A DNA stretch of 64,000 nt, taken from NCBI GenBank assembly GCA_035610365.1, contig CM069432.1:266535177-266599176 (forward strand), given 5' to 3'. Below are positions 1 to 11,170 of this stretch, piece after piece. The notes below the pieces were generated by a model, which was given only the letters and a program-made list of their open reading frames with translations, had not been told where the DNA came from and did not search any database. Within the stretch, counting starts at the first letter, position 1, and each line of letters opens with the position of its first letter. The DNA comes from Aquatica leii (taxonomy: Eukaryota; Arthropoda; Insecta; Coleoptera; Lampyridae). Made by a program: the position numbers and the translations under genes.

Positions 1-717
1 GGTGGTGCTATGGGTTCTCTTCTCACTGGTTGTAGCTTACATTTTTATGGAATTTTTTAAAACGGATGCTTTGGAATCATCATTATTAAAACCTAGAGTT
101 TGGTTTAGGTATGTGGCCGACACTTTTATTGTTTGGTCTCATGGTCATCTCGAATTGTCTAAGTTTTTTGATTATTTAAACAATCAACACTTAAATATTA
201 AATTTACTATGGAAACCAAAAGTAATGGTTCTCTTCTATTTCTCGACGTTCTTGTGACTCGTAAGCCCGACGGAGTTCTGGGTCATTCTGTTTATCGCAA
301 ACCCACCCATACAGACAGATACCTTCATGCTTCGTCTCATCATTATTTTGCACAGAAATGTTCTGTTATTGAGTCTTTGGTTCATCGCGCTTTTTCTATT
401 TGCCAACCTGAAAATCTGGACTCAGAACTCCGTCATCTTACTAGAACCTTAGTGAGCAATAGTTATATGAAGCGAGATATTCATACAGTTATTGATCGTC
501 GTCTAAATCCACGTAGTCGATTATCTAAGGACATTTCTACTCCCGAATCCAATCCCAAATTGGCTTTTGGCCTACATTCACAAGGTTACAGATCCAATAG
601 GGAAACTTCTTCGTAAGAATGGTATTAAACCCATATTCAACTCGACAGGCAATATCTCTTTACTCTTTACTCCTTTATTAAAAACACGCCCCTTTTCGAC
701 CGTAACCTAATCAGAAT
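1..717 (+). pseudogene. Penelope-like element (family A) reverse transcriptase, 3' fragment
   Basis: This is the C-terminal part of a Penelope-like RT and is close to the better copy at 47309-48605. It holds the palm motif region (WFRYVADTFIVW), where the expected YVDD is YVAD, so a catalytic Asp is lost. The conserved segment HSVYRKPTHTDRYLHASSHH follows. The frame ends at 616. The GIY-YIG endonuclease region is mostly deleted: sequence jumps from the end of the RT (IFNSTGN) to the last residues before the stop (around 660-717). The window starts inside the element, so the RT N-terminus is not visible. It is a dead copy. Confidence 0.88.
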
Positions 718-1130
718 CGAACTTAACCAGCCGTGACGATATTTCTTCTTTCTATACGAAGACTACTTCTGCTTAATTCACTTTTATAGAGCTTAGCTTA
801 GCACTTGGTGCACAAGTTGATTACCTAACTCTGTAGTGGTTTCTTGTTAGATTTTCGGTTGCTATTTCAAGTTTATCGTTTTCTTTCTTACCTTTTTAGA
901 GTTTAAAATCTGGCTTGGTTCACAAGTTGATTACCTAACTTTTGAGAAGTTCTTAGTTAGATTTTGGTTGCTCGTTTGAGTTCTTCCATTTCTCTCACGC
1001 TCTGATGAAACCCCTTACGAAAGTGGGCGAAACGTTGGCAATTTCGGTTACAACAATGACACGGTTCAAACCCGGAAGACTTTCTCATTTTAGTATAGAC
1101 TCCGGCCGTGGAAGCTTCCGCTATTACATT
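718..1130 (+). repeat. PLE family A 3' UTR and terminal (pLTR) region
   Basis: This non-coding 3' part of the PLE aligns with 48606-48905. It contains a tandem pair of ~105-bp units, each with the core ggcttggttcacaagttgat (near 800 and 910). A hammerhead-like motif follows at 1002-1034, then the terminal block with CCGGCCGTGGAAGC. The same terminal block recurs at 3112-3385, 45880-46060 and 48760-48916. Confidence 0.75.
1002..1034 (+). ncRNA. hammerhead-like motif in PLE pLTR (degenerate)
   Basis: CTGATGA at 1002-1008 and GAAACG ending at 1034 flank a stem II with a CCC/GGG core. Stem I next to the core is weaker here than in sister copies. Hammerhead ribozymes are known from Penelope-like elements. 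One extra nucleotide sits between CTGATGA and stem II, and self-cleavage is unproven. Confidence 0.4.
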
Positions 1131-1159
1131 TGCTAAACTGACTATATTTAACGTTTCGA

Positions 1160-2100
1160 CTGTTGCGCTGTACTGGGTTTTTAACGATCTCGATTCACCA
1201 GTTTTTTTTCGAAATATGTTTTTTTTGTATTGGTGCTAGGTCGATTCCATTATTCTTATTGAGGTTATCATACTGGGTTTTGATGAAATCCCTATATAAT
1301 CTAGGCCAGAAGTTACGGGATTTGGCTAAAATTGTTGTCTTTTCAAAGTTTATGTGTCTACTGTTTAAGAAATGCTTTGACGTTCAAAATGTTGTTTTAT
1401 CTGCTTGTGTCCGCCTTGTGTGTATTTATCCGGCATTGCAAGGGTTGTCGTAAACACCTAGTTCTTCAAGTAGTATGGGTGTCTCCTTTGATTTTGAAAA
1501 GCTAGTGGTTACCTTATTTGTCGCATTAAAGATCGTTTTGAAGTTTTTACCTAATGCAGCTCTTTATGTATAGAACAAAAGTCTTATTTTTTTGTTGTTT
1601 TTTGTTTTGTCTGTTGATTGCTATATATATGTCTGTTTTCCTATATCCATTTTTTTCAAGGCACCCGTTAGATGGCCGAGTTGGTTGATGGTCTTGGCTT
1701 TATGGATTCGGTATTTTAACATTGTCAGCTTCTGAGCAAAGCGATATGGTGTGATTCGGCATTGAAGTATATGTCGGTTTTTTTGTGGACCTAGTCTTCT
1801 AAAGTGTTGTCTATTTTTCGAGTGGCCAGTCTAAGAACTCAATGTTTTTGTTTTCTTCTGAACTTCATGGTGAATTTGATGTTTGATTCTAAACGACTGA
1901 TTTGATCTAATGAGCTGTTAAGAGTGTCTGTTCTGTGAAGCCATATTAAATACGTATTACCTACGTATTGTAACCAACATTTCGGTTTGAGACGTGCTGT
2001 TTTTAATGCTGTTTTTTTAAAACCATAAATAGATTGACGATGACCAGATCGATTGTCGCTTAGATTTTTTTAGACACCGAACACACTGTAAAACTTAAGC
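1160..2100 (-). pseudogene. Penelope-like element (family B), RT plus GIY-YIG remnant
   Basis: Reading the minus strand gives, in order, degraded RT segments KPKCWLQYVGNTY (the YVDD site is now YVGN), IKFTM, TRKIDNTLE, then DIYFNAESHH. A linker with FKTIFNATNKV follows, and then GIY-YIG pieces GVYDNPCNAG and INFEKTTILAKS. Several stops and frameshifts break it. The sequence differs from family A (for example ATRKIDNTLED against VTRKPDG), so it is a second PLE lineage. Confidence 0.72.
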
Positions 2101-2245
2101 AGACAACAATTTTAGCCAAACCTCATAACTTCTGGCTCAGATCATATAAGAAAGTTATCAAAATCCGAAAGGAACTTTAATAGGGATAATGGCATCGGCC
2201 TAGCACCAGTTTTGAAGAACATGTTTCAGGAAACAAAATTAGTTT
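2101..2245 (+). pseudogene. PLE family B GIY-YIG C-terminal fragment, inverted to its neighbour
   Basis: The plus strand reads TTILAKPHNFWLRSYKKV and, after a frame change, NFNRDNGIGLAPVLKNMF. These match the GIY-YIG C-terminus also seen on the minus strand near 1310-1250. The fragment abuts the RT end of the inverted neighbour, so family B also has an inverted junction. Confidence 0.6.
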
Positions 2246-2826
2246 TACAAAGTTTATAAACTTTGTGAAATAAGTTAACATAGAAAACAAACCCAAAAAT
2301 CTGTCTATTTTGGATTTCTCACGTTAATTTTAAAATGTGGCTGATTTTCAAAAAAAAAAAAAATAGAAAGTTTGCAATCTGTAACCCAAAAATAACTGAA
2401 AACTAAAGCATTAGATTGACTTTTGACAGAACCAATTTGTTGTCTTCATATTGTAATACCTCAAGATATTGTCATTGAAAGCTATACTATCAAAATGTGT
2501 CATTCTGTTGCGTAATTATACGCCAAAGTCTTAGTGTGATCGTAGGTCAGGTACTCATAAAAGATACTTGTAAACATTTTTTAAGTTCATTTACCTCATT
2601 TAGATCAAAAACTTTACGTAAAACATACTTTGAACCTACTGGTCGTTCGTTGTTTACTTTCACTTGTTTAATCAATTCATGAGTCATAGTACTTACTTGT
2701 AGTATTATTTTGATTTTTTTAAAGGAAAAGTATTGTAGATTTTTTTATTTTATCATAATGTATCGTAGTATCTTTGAGAGGATCATTTCTGGTGTAATTT
2801 CTGGTTGCAATGACAATTCATAAAAG
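2246..2826. other. no recognisable feature
   Basis: A+T-rich sequence with short A and T runs. I see no coding similarity. The longest open frame (2497-2682, plus) does not resemble a known family. Confidence 0.5.
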
Positions 2827-2945
2827 TCAGTTTTTTTCCTGTAACTGTTGTTTCCAAAGCTCAAGTGTCATTTGGAATGCGGAGATAACATCATACATAT
2901 TACTAATTGATTCATCGTTACCTTGTAGACGAGTATTTGGCTTTC
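2827..2945 (-). pseudogene. hAT-like transposase scrap (ZBED/GTF2IRD2-type)
   Basis: Minus-strand translation gives NTRLQGNDESISNMYDVI followed by SAFQMTLELWKQQLQ and a stop. The pattern LQG...I...MYD.V.AF..KL.LW..QL is typical of the hAT transposase region found in ZBED and GTF2IRD2-like proteins. Only about 40 residues remain. The assignment rests on that pattern alone. Confidence 0.45.
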
Positions 2946-3090
2946 TTGCCTTAAATTAAATACCCTTTTTAACATTTTGGCATAGTGTGAATGCAAAATC
3001 TTAAAAATTGTAGAGACTTCTTTTAAACTATTAATGATTTTATTTATAATGAGGTAGAACAAGATTGGGCTCAAACTATCACCTTGACGG
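2946..3090 (-). pseudogene. non-LTR reverse transcriptase scrap
   Basis: Minus-strand translation reads RQGDSLSPILFYLIINKII, the classic motif before the YADD box of non-LTR retrotransposon RTs. It breaks down after about 30 residues and joins the hAT-like scrap. The clade cannot be told. Confidence 0.6.
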
Positions 3091-3111
3091 ATTCTTTAGT
3101 ACTAGTACTTT

Positions 3112-3385
3112 ACTAAGACGAGAACGTCTTACGGGTTTGGACCGTCTCATTGTTGTAACCGAAGTTGCCAACGTTTCGCCCACTTTCGTAAGGGGCTTCA
3201 TCAGGGCGTGAGATAAATCAAAGAACTCAAACAAGCAATCGAAATCTAACTAAGAACTTCTCAAAGTGGGCGAAACGTTGGCAACTTCGGTTACAACAAT
3301 GACACGGTCCAAACAGGGAAGAAGTTCTCATCTTAGTATAGACTCCAGCCGTGGAAGCCTTCGCTATTGCAGTACTGGTACTTGT
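3112..3385. repeat. PLE family A terminal fragments in inverted orientation
   Basis: 3117-3262 is a minus-oriented copy of the PLE pLTR (aaccgaagttgccaacgtttcg...). From 3263 the same region runs in plus orientation (gtgggcgaaacgttggcaac...) up to about 3380. The switch falls at the short shared string tctcaaa, so this is an inverted junction between two terminal pieces without coding sequence. Confidence 0.75.
3172..3204 (-). ncRNA. hammerhead-like motif in PLE pLTR
   Basis: On the minus strand: CTGATGA, one extra A, a GCCC/GGGC stem II, then GAAAC, GTT and GGC. GGC can pair with the GCC before CTGATGA (stem I), and ACGT gives a self-complementary, dimer-type stem III. GTT fits the NUH cleavage rule. 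The extra A after CTGATGA departs from the consensus. Confidence 0.5.
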
Positions 3386-3692
3386 TCGGGAAATCCCCGT
3401 GATGCGTTAATCTTTGTTTAGTTATTTTTATTGAGCTTTTTTATTATTTTAATGTAAGGTACAGAAACAGAGATTTTGTATATTCCAGGGATTTTTCAAT
3501 CATTTGTATGAGAATGTCACTTATTTCTGTTCGATTTTTATACTTATGCTGGCTAGTAAAGATATTCTTTTCTTTCCAATTCAAGTCTTTTGTACTTAAG
3601 CTTTTTGTTAATGGTTTAATCTGGGTCAGAAGCCTTTTTGTTTTTTAGTTTTACTAGTGCTTAATGTACTTCTTCTTGTGTTATGTGATCGT
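3386..3692. other. no recognisable feature
   Basis: T-rich sequence between the PLE fragments and the microsatellite. I see no gene or known repeat. Confidence 0.4.
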
Positions 3693-3747
3693 CTTCTTCT
3701 CCTTCTTCTTCTTCTTCTTCTTCTTCTTCTTCTTCTTCTTCTTCTTT
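3693..3747 (+). repeat. (TTC)n microsatellite
   Basis: About 18 nearly perfect TTC units. It creates a spurious leucine-rich open frame. Confidence 0.9.
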
Positions 3748-3796
3748 TTAAAAGAAGATGTGTAGGCGTTGTCTTCGTAATCTTCATTGTCGTCTA

Positions 3797-4070
3797 CTAC
3801 TATACTACTGGCCAAGTACTCTACCATTGTTTGATTCATCCGTTTCACCATGCCATCAGATTAAGGATGGAGAAGCGTCCTAGTTTTCTTAATTCCACAA
3901 ACTTCCTTGAACAGAACAGACTCAAAGTTGCAGCCTTGGTCAGAATGTAATTCTAACAAAACTCCAAACCAGCAGTAAAACTTCTTTATCAAAACGTCTG
4001 CAACTGTAGCTGTTTCTTTATTGGCTATGGCACCCATTTTGTAAAATAATCTATCACCACCAAGATGTAT
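3797..4070 (-). pseudogene. gypsy integrase core fragment (old copy)
   Basis: Minus-strand reading gives ELHSDQGCNFE (the second catalytic Asp block), then SDGMVKRMNQTM, where the third catalytic residue Glu is replaced by Lys. The piece ends near the position of LAKYL. A deletion at about 4070 removes the first catalytic Asp region and joins to the zinc-binding N-terminal part. Confidence 0.75.
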
Positions 4071-5014
4071 CGTGCAAATGCTCTGACACTCGGCTCTTCG
4101 GCATTATTAACTGCAGTCTCACAAGGATTCCCACTGAGCCCAGTATGCTTTAATGTTTCTGCCCAAATCACTGTTTATTTCCAGGTTGGTCGTCGCCCGT
4201 TTTCTTTCCAGTTTAGGAGTAATTTTAATTCTGGGTCGTTTTTTTATTCACGGCGCAACTGCTCAGGTTCCCACTCGTCATGAATGATTGCAGTTCTTCG
4301 AAAACATTCGATCTTTTCTTCTAGTCGTTCTGATGAATCTTGCCGCTTGTCTTTCTGGATTACAAAATAGCAATAGCCATTCAATGCGGCGTGACCTGTC
4401 CTTTTTGCGTCCAAATAAGTGTTCTATGACCTTAACGACAGATAACAAGTCTTTTCTAGTCACGCAGTAATTCTTCTCTGGACTGGACTTGCTAAATATG
4501 CGAATAACTTAAAATCGGCAAAGTGACAAAGTGTTTTCGTTGACAGAAAGCATGTTTGCAAGCTTCATTTTATTTAAATTTTATAATTGTGATTGAGGTG
4601 CAAAACCTATGAAAACTTTGCGACTAATGTTTGCCGATTGGCTTTGGCTATGCTTGAACTGCTCGAAATTTGTCTGGGTCAACCTGTACTCCATTTCTAG
4701 ATACGACGTGGCCAAGATATTGCACTTTCTTCTTAAATACGTGGTATTTCTTTTGGTTTAGTTTTAGATTTACCCCACGTAATCGTTGTAACCTTTTTCA
4801 GGTTGTTCAAATGCTTTATAACCGACCTTCCGACTATAATCACGTAGTCTAGATAAACCAGATAGGTTTTTCAAGACAGTCGTCGCAAGAAAGTTTCCAT
4901 AAAACGCTGGAAGGTCAAAATAGCGTTACTCAGGCCAAAAGGCATAACAGTAATGTGCAATAAAACAGTTCCAATCTTAAACGCTGTTTTTTTATAGTTC
5001 TTGGGTTACAATTT
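4071..5014 (-). pseudogene. gypsy RNase H and RT C-terminal half (old copy)
   Basis: Many frameshifts and deletions. Recognisable pieces are the linker with RNase H C-terminal sequence, the connection domain, and the RT palm reading LVYLDYVIIVG, where the YLDD box is YLDY. The RT is cut at about 5014 by an insertion and continues at 6302. Confidence 0.78.
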
Positions 5015-6301
5015 ATAACGGCGAAAATGTAGTTTGCAATTCTTTTCTACTGACGGATAGACAACTTTGCCACCGCCGACGTATGAATGCTTGACTTCGA
5101 GAAATTTGGTTGAGTCTTACGCCGTCGGACGGCCCAGGTTTTACTTTATTTTCCAAAAACATTTTTTGGTCATTTTTCGATTTTTGATACGCCAAGTACG
5201 GTGTGTGCCGGCGTTAACATGCAAAAGAATTGTAAATCTTTACTTAATATTTCGTATGTGAAAGTCGGTGAGACGACTAGCTACTATTTCGAATCACCGT
5301 TTCAAGATCATGTTATAGCTCGTATGGCTTGCTTGTAGGAATAGCTAATATGGCTTAATTTCTGTGGATAATTTTATTGATTGCGGTTAGTGGCGTTATT
5401 GATTGCGGATTGAGAAGTTGTTTATAATTTGCAGTGTTACAAATTGATATATGTAACTTTTATGGATTGTTCTGTGGAGTTCATAGACGTGTAACTAGTA
5501 CGGTTACCTCCTGTTAACAACTTCGGGTTCTGTCTCCAACGTATTCTCTAAGAACAAGTTATTTATGTTCAATTGTTTCAACGGGGGGGGGGGGGCGTCC
5601 TGTACCTCTAAGCGATCGCGTGCTGTTGAGTATCCCGCATAAACTAACTATGTGTAGACGAGAAACTTTCCGTACCGTAGTTAATGAATTAATTACTTTA
5701 AATATAAGAAAATGTCCCAGGTGCGCTTAGTTAAAATTTTGTTCCGATTGTAATCTTCTTAATTAACTTTTATTAATTTCACTACTATAATAAAAGAATT
5801 GCTATTTTAAAGTAAATAGAAGTACGCGAAGACGTTTTGCTTAATGTTACCGGGTAATTCAAACTCATCTCGACTTCTCACTCCTAAACTGGACGTCAAG
5901 GTTACGAGTAGATCGTACCTTAGATAAATTTTGCGTACGTGTTTATATAAATACTAGTTACCGTTTGTCCATTGCGGTAGTATACTAAAATACCTACTTC
6001 CAAGGTCTATTCTAATAGTGGCGTAGCCATGGGAGCATTAAAAGTTTTTTTGTAACGACAATTCGACCTTAGATTCTCTCATCTCTATTTTTCTTTACTA
6101 GGGCCGTCTGGGAAGTTTCCTTTTTTTAGCGCAGACGTTCGTTCTATTACTATCCGTAAGAAAAGGTGGCGCAGGACTAAAGAGTGCTTTTCACTAACGA
6201 TCTGACTCACGACCATCTGCGGGGAAGCTATCTGAACGGTAAGCCAAACATCTACAACTTTTTTTTTACTTCCTTAATTTGTACGTCACAAATTTCACTT
6301 G
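5015..6301. other. unidentified ~1.29-kb insertion inside the old gypsy RT
   Basis: Gypsy homology stops in the RT segment before the motif matching SGYWQVELEP and resumes about 1.29 kb later at the sequence matching LKSGYW. The insert is A+T-rich and has a run of 12 G at 5583-5594. I find no translated similarity, no clear terminal repeats and no clear target duplication. It may be a decayed DNA transposon or LTR fragment. Confidence 0.55.
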
Positions 6302-7120
6302 CTAGTAACCACTCTTTAAATCTAATGTGAAAAACTACTGGGATCCTGACAGGTTGTCTTAGAGTATCGTCAGTTCTCGATAAAAGGTAACTGTCTTTTT
6401 TAGTCACTTCGTTAAGCTGTTTGTAGTCTATGCAAAACTTTCTTGATCTATCCTACTTTGTTACTAGTACTAATGGGGACGCCCAATCACTCCTGTTCTC
6501 TCCGTATCCATAATTATTTGTTTGGTTTTTATTCGTTTTGCCAAAAGAAATCTGCGTAAATGTTGTCGTATCTCCGCTATTAATTTTGTGCTGCATACGT
6601 CAGTTTGTCTGATTATTGTTCAGCGCAAACACATCTTGATACTGCTGAATCAACGCTTTAACTTCACCCAGTTGGTCTTGGCTGAAGTTTTGGCGCTTGG
6701 AGATAACAATGTCTAATAGATGTAGTGGGCACTTTTTTGGTAACGTAGCTGCAGTAGAATTCAGGCATTTCACAATATGAGATATTGGCCTACCACAGAC
6801 TTCTTTTTTAATGTTACCGGACCCGCGTACTAATATTTTGCCAATCAGTAATCTCTTTTTCATCAATTCGCCTTCCATTGGTTTAATAGCACGAATGTTG
6901 TCTTCCTGAAGATTTACATTCAGGCGTGCTATCACCACACTTTCAGCCCTTTCAAGCAGAGTTACGTGTTCACTCAATAAGACTTGCACGGATGCCTCTT
7001 CTGACAAATGAAAAAAAAAATCTTTGCCGTTAATCCTAAGGACATTATTTTTCATATCCAAATGAAACCCATACTTCTTTATAACGTCCATTTTCAAGAT
7101 AATTTTTTTCTGTGATGTCG
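6302..7120 (-). pseudogene. gypsy RT N-terminal part and protease-RT linker (old copy)
   Basis: 6302-6600 matches the RT fingers and palm start, heavily mutated. 6600-7097 keeps an open 165-codon stretch with MKMDVIKKYGFHLDMKNNVL, KPMEGELMKKRLL and QYQDVFALN. This is the region between protease and RT and corresponds to the intact frame at 23883-25826. The protease active-site part lies just to the right and is degraded. Confidence 0.8.
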
Positions 7121-7876
7121 ACTACTAGTACTTGATACGCAAATACTTCATTTCGTTTTCTAATAGCAGGTCAGGACGAATGATGCTTTTGTCACTCTTG
7201 TTTCACCCAGTAATTGAACACTTTGATATCGAGATAAATGCTTTCCAATTGCTCCATAGGCCATGCCATTTGAATGTTAATCTCCGAGACATGGCTTCTT
7301 CTAGTTTTTTGAACTCTCGTTTTTTGGGTTTAGTACAGCGTCGTCGTACGAGACCCATTTCCCCACAGTTCCAGCACTTAATTCTCTTCCTAAGGTACTT
7401 TTTCGCAAAACACTTGTCGCATTATTCTGTTAATGCTTTCTTGTGTCTGCGCGGACACCTTTCCAGCACAACGGAGCTCATGGCTGCCTTGGTGCGACGT
7501 TTGTTTTGCTGCTTCACATTTTAAAGCGTCATCTAACGTCTTAGGTCGAGCTAACCGTAGAGTCTGCTACGTTTCGCTGTCTATAAGGCCGTTTACAAAG
7601 ACTTGAATAGCTTGGAAAGTTCTGTAGGATACGCAAGCCGTGTCAATCTGGCGATGTCAACCTCAAACTCTTGAAGACTTTCCGCAGACTTTTTATTTGG
7701 GCTTGGTATACCCGTTGAAGATAAGTATCTCTGTATCTCATTTCTAAAAGTGAATTTAAAAGTCCGTAATTTCCTTGGAGGTAATCAGAAACAGTCTACA
7801 AAATTCCAAGCGCTTCTCCTCGTAAGGGCTCTATTAAAAGTGACGGTTTTTGCTTGTTACTCCACAATTAGTTACA
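7121..7876 (-). pseudogene. gypsy protease start and gag C-terminal half (old copy)
   Basis: Nucleotide similarity to 16850-17770 is clear: remains of the DTGA protease region, the zinc-knuckle region, and the gag core (LQEFEVDIARLTRLAYPT-like). No frame is intact. Homology ends at the string tgcttgttactccacaattagtta, where the BEL element interrupts it. Confidence 0.75.
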
Positions 7877-8044
7877 TGATGATATAAAAGAATCGACAAT
7901 TTTTATCTAACGTGTTACTTTACAGACGACTTCACGCTAATTCACACATGAACCTCCAAAACCACATAGGTAGAGGGATTGAAATATATAACAGAAGGTC
8001 TCAAACGGTCTTAAACAAAATATACAGTAAATTTCACTGCTCTA

Positions 8045-8945
8045 ATGACAGAGGACATAATCTAGCAAAGGAGCGGCAAAGTGTTCCACTATTAGTATGC
8101 ACAGAAACAACACGATTCACACCGTCACTGCCAGAATGGATTTGCGTGATTCTCTCTAACTTCCAGCGAAGCGGAGAAAGGTTATCTTCTTTGATCAGAA
8201 CTAAAGTTCCCAGTTTAAGATCAGATTAATGAGACTTCCATTTTTGCCTTTTCTGCAACTCGGAGATGTACTCTTTGTTCTAACGTCGCCAAAGATGCTG
8301 GTGAATCTGTTGGACCATTTGGAATGCGGATAGATGAGAAGTAGAAACTCCAGTAACGTACGGATTTGGTAATGTTGTTAAAGGTCTTCCAACCAGAAAT
8401 TGCGCAGGCGTAAGTGGCTGAAGGTTATTTGGGTCAGATGAAAGAGGACACAAAGGATGGGAGTTAAGGGTAGCTTCTATCTGTAAAAGCAAAGTACATA
8501 GCTCTTCAAATGTCAAAATACAGCTTCTTATTACACGCTTGAAGTAATTCCTGCAGGACTTGATACCTGCTTCCCAGAATCCTCCAAAGTGAGGACTGTG
8601 TGCCAGTGTAAAATGCCAATTAAATCCTTTGCACGTGACGGCCTCGGGAATTACCTTATTCTGCGACCGTAAAACTTTACCAAGTTTCCGTATTTCGAAA
8701 CTTGCATTAACGAAACTTGGAACTTGGAAAAAGGATTCTATTGATAAATCTGCCACCAATTTGAGGGGAGAAACTTTGGTTGAAAAACAAACATATACAC
8801 AAATATAAACCTTTGAAGCTTTGGCACCGAAACCTTTGCGATCTTTGACCATCAGCGAGCCGGCAAAGTCAACACCCACAACATGAAAAAGATGAGATGA
8901 TTGAATTTGTGAAGATGGCAAGTTGCCCTTGATCGGTTGGCTCAA
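8045..8945 (-). pseudogene. BEL/Pao integrase core and DUF5641 C-terminus
   Basis: The stretch 8280-8945 encodes FHVVGVDFAGSLMVKDRKG (first catalytic Asp region), HSPHFGGFWEAGIKS (catalytic Glu) and the typical tail LTPAQFLVGRPLTTLPNP. The middle of the core, with the second catalytic Asp (SDNGTNF block in the family), is missing. After a frameshift the DUF5641 domain follows (LKLGTLVLIKEDNLSPLRW ... RVVSVHT) and ends at about 8045. The integrase cannot be functional. Confidence 0.85.
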
Positions 8946-9712
8946 CTTTGGTTCAAATCGAAAGCATTTAACACAGCGATGTACGACTTGCTTGGTGAGA
9001 GTTCGACCATAAGTCTATCGCGTAATGAAGATAGCAACAATCCGTGAGAATCCGTGTGTAGCAAACGAATATGCTCACGCTCAACGATAAGCTTTGATAA
9101 GGGATGCTTTCCTTGTAAGAGAACGGGATGTTTTTTGTCGAAAGCGAATTGGGAATTTTGAAGCCTACCGCCAACGCAAATTATGCCTTTGGAATCCAGA
9201 AATGGGCTAAAGCCCAGCAATGACGAAGTAGTTTTTAAAGGTTTTCTCTGTGAAAGTTGTTTGAGTTCACTAGGAAACGATTCCGCTTGAGCGGCTTTAA
9301 TTAGGATTAATAGAGTTTCCATGGGCATAAGAGGCCCTAAAAGACGACCCTCTTTGGGGCTTGAACAATTCTTGGAAAATCGCAAGCAATATGAGATGAC
9401 TCGTTCGAGCCTGGTGCGACTCGAGAAGTCTGAAAATGGAAAGGATGGTTCCGTTGTTATTAGGCACTGGGATTGTATCTTCACATCAGGGAGCTCTGCT
9501 TCGGTAAACTGGGAGTTGGGGCAGCATGAGGAATCTTGGGTAAGCCACCACAGCGTCAAGGTTTTTAGGATTTGAGACGTGGTTTTCCTGGAAGAGTCGG
9601 TACGATTTGATTTAGTGGGGACATGACGCCACACCGCATCGGAAGTCAGTCTTTGAATGTCTACGACTCTATTGCAGACGAAGGTCTTGAGTAAGTTGGG
9701 ACTGATTTTCAA
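8942..9712 (-). pseudogene. BEL/Pao RNase H to integrase zinc-binding region
   Basis: A 256-codon open stretch. The C-terminal part shows the BEL integrase H2C2 region (FDKKHPVLLQGKHPLSKLIV then EREHIRLLHTDSHGLL) with frameshift scars near the end. The N-terminal half covers the linker after RNase H (VWRHVPTKSN). It continues into the integrase core at 8945. Confidence 0.78.
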
Positions 9713-9739
9713 CTACCCCAAAACGATGTTGGAATCAGA

Positions 9740-10096
9740 CTACAGAAAATATCTGTAGGCCTTTAGAACGTGATCTGAGAGTTTAGCTAAAACAAGTGCT
9801 CCACACAACTGACGCTTGGGCACAGTTAGAGGTTTAATGGGAGCAACCCTTGATTTTGCACAGAGCAAATTAACGTGAACTTGATTGTCGATGTTAACTG
9901 AACGCATATATATGAATGTACTAAAACCACGAATGAAAGCATCGCAAAATCGATGAAGTTGTATGTCGACTGCATTTTTACATAAAACATGCCTGGGAAT
10001 CTTTAAATCGTATAGATCTTCAAGTTTGCTACGATAAGTAATAGATATGGACTGCATGCTATTCAGGATTAGATCGTCCCATGATAACTTTTCCAA
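9740..10096 (-). pseudogene. BEL/Pao RT-RNase H connection (Pao family domain)
   Basis: The sequence contains IQLHRFCDAFIRGFSTFIYM followed by VNLLCAKSRVAPIKPLTVP and QLCGALVLAKL. These match the Pao RT-RNase H block (family pattern HGFCDAS...YGA..Y and LL.AKSRVAP...PRLEL.GA.LL). It lies in correct order upstream of the integrase block. Confidence 0.82.
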
Positions 10097-10428
10097 CCAT
10101 AACTTTTGTAAAGGAATTTTTGTTGTAATATAACAAGGCGATAGAAGACTGAGTGTGTCAAAAATCTAAGATACTTCTGATAGGATGATTCGTTTAGTTG
10201 TTGGTCCCTTAGTAGAAGCAAAACGGAATCAAGAGTACCTACAGTAATCAGTAGGAAAAAAGCAAATGAGACCCCGAATTTATGAACACCTGGATGCAGA
10301 TCAGATTCAGGAATTTCTGATAAAATTGTTGGATCGTTATAGTTGGAATAAGTTACGAATTGCCAGAAACGAAGCTGAAGCTATACTATAGGTGACAGCA
10401 GTGTTGAGATCGTATGACTTAACTGGAT

Positions 10429-10650
10429 CTAATGGTGAAAAACGTTATAGAATGTGTTGTAAAACCCTTTGGCTAAGTTCCACTCAAACCTGTACATCTT
10501 TTCAATATCAGAAGAGATCGCATAAAAATACTTACGAAATCGTACTAAGATAGAAAATAGATCCTGTTGAATTGTGGGGCTTATCTTCTGTATGGTGGTA
10601 AGAGAATAACTCGTTGTGGTTACTTGAGAACTATTGAATACCACTCGAAG
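10429..10650 (-). pseudogene. BEL/Pao reverse transcriptase start
   Basis: Reads VVFNSSQVTTTSYSL then PTIQQDLFSILVRFRKYFYA and SSDIEKMYR. This matches the BEL/Pao RT block with the first catalytic Asp in ADIEKM. The following RT segment with the YVDD box (10096-10429) is too decayed to read. Confidence 0.82.
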
Positions 10651-11170
10651 TTTTGTGGTAAAACTGTCCTCCTTTGAGACTCCATGGTGTGGGAGCTAAT
10701 AGGAAATTGATGTGAGATTCAAACTAGGCGACATGTGGTCTAACTCTAAATATTCCTTCATGAATGCTGAATATCGATTCGAAAGTTCTGGATTGGCTTG
10801 AAGACACCGCTCCATAGATAAAAATCTCTTTTGAGTTACAGCAAGAGTCGCCTAATATGCCAATAAGTTGTTTTAGAAGAATAGAAACGACAAATCTACC
10901 CTATTGATCTTTTAGTGTGTTTTGCATGAAATGAGATTCACAAAATGAAATGCTTAGTTGACATTGCACCTAGTTAGGAAAACTAGAGTACATAGGGCCA
11001 GCCAAACCCAGTTTTTTGAAGGATCGGCAGATTGGGACCTAACCGCACCTGCCCAATGCAGGTCAGTTTGAAAATGGCTGATAAACTTATCAAAAGATCG
11101 ATTTGACCAGGATGGCCGAAAAATGAGCCAGACAATCGCATGTTGTCTGGAATCATAACTTTAGAATCCT

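Larger units (their letters stand above)
3797..7876 (-). mobile_element. old gypsy copy, left part (integrase to gag), degenerate
   Basis: This decayed minus-strand copy belongs to the same Ty3/gypsy family as 12517-19094. It starts inside integrase on the left, so the macrodomain region and 3' LTR are missing. It runs through RNase H, RT, protease and most of gag. It is interrupted at about 5015-6301 by unidentified sequence. At about 7876 the BEL element begins, and gag resumes at 12385 and again at 19095. Confidence 0.85.

Noticed and set aside
3657-3950. Leucine-rich open frame of 97 codons
   Set aside because: Its core is the (TTC)n microsatellite and the rest is antisense to the old gypsy integrase fragment.
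7912-8229. Plus-strand open frame of 105 codons
   Set aside because: It is antisense to the DUF5641 end of the BEL/Pao element, which is the real signal.
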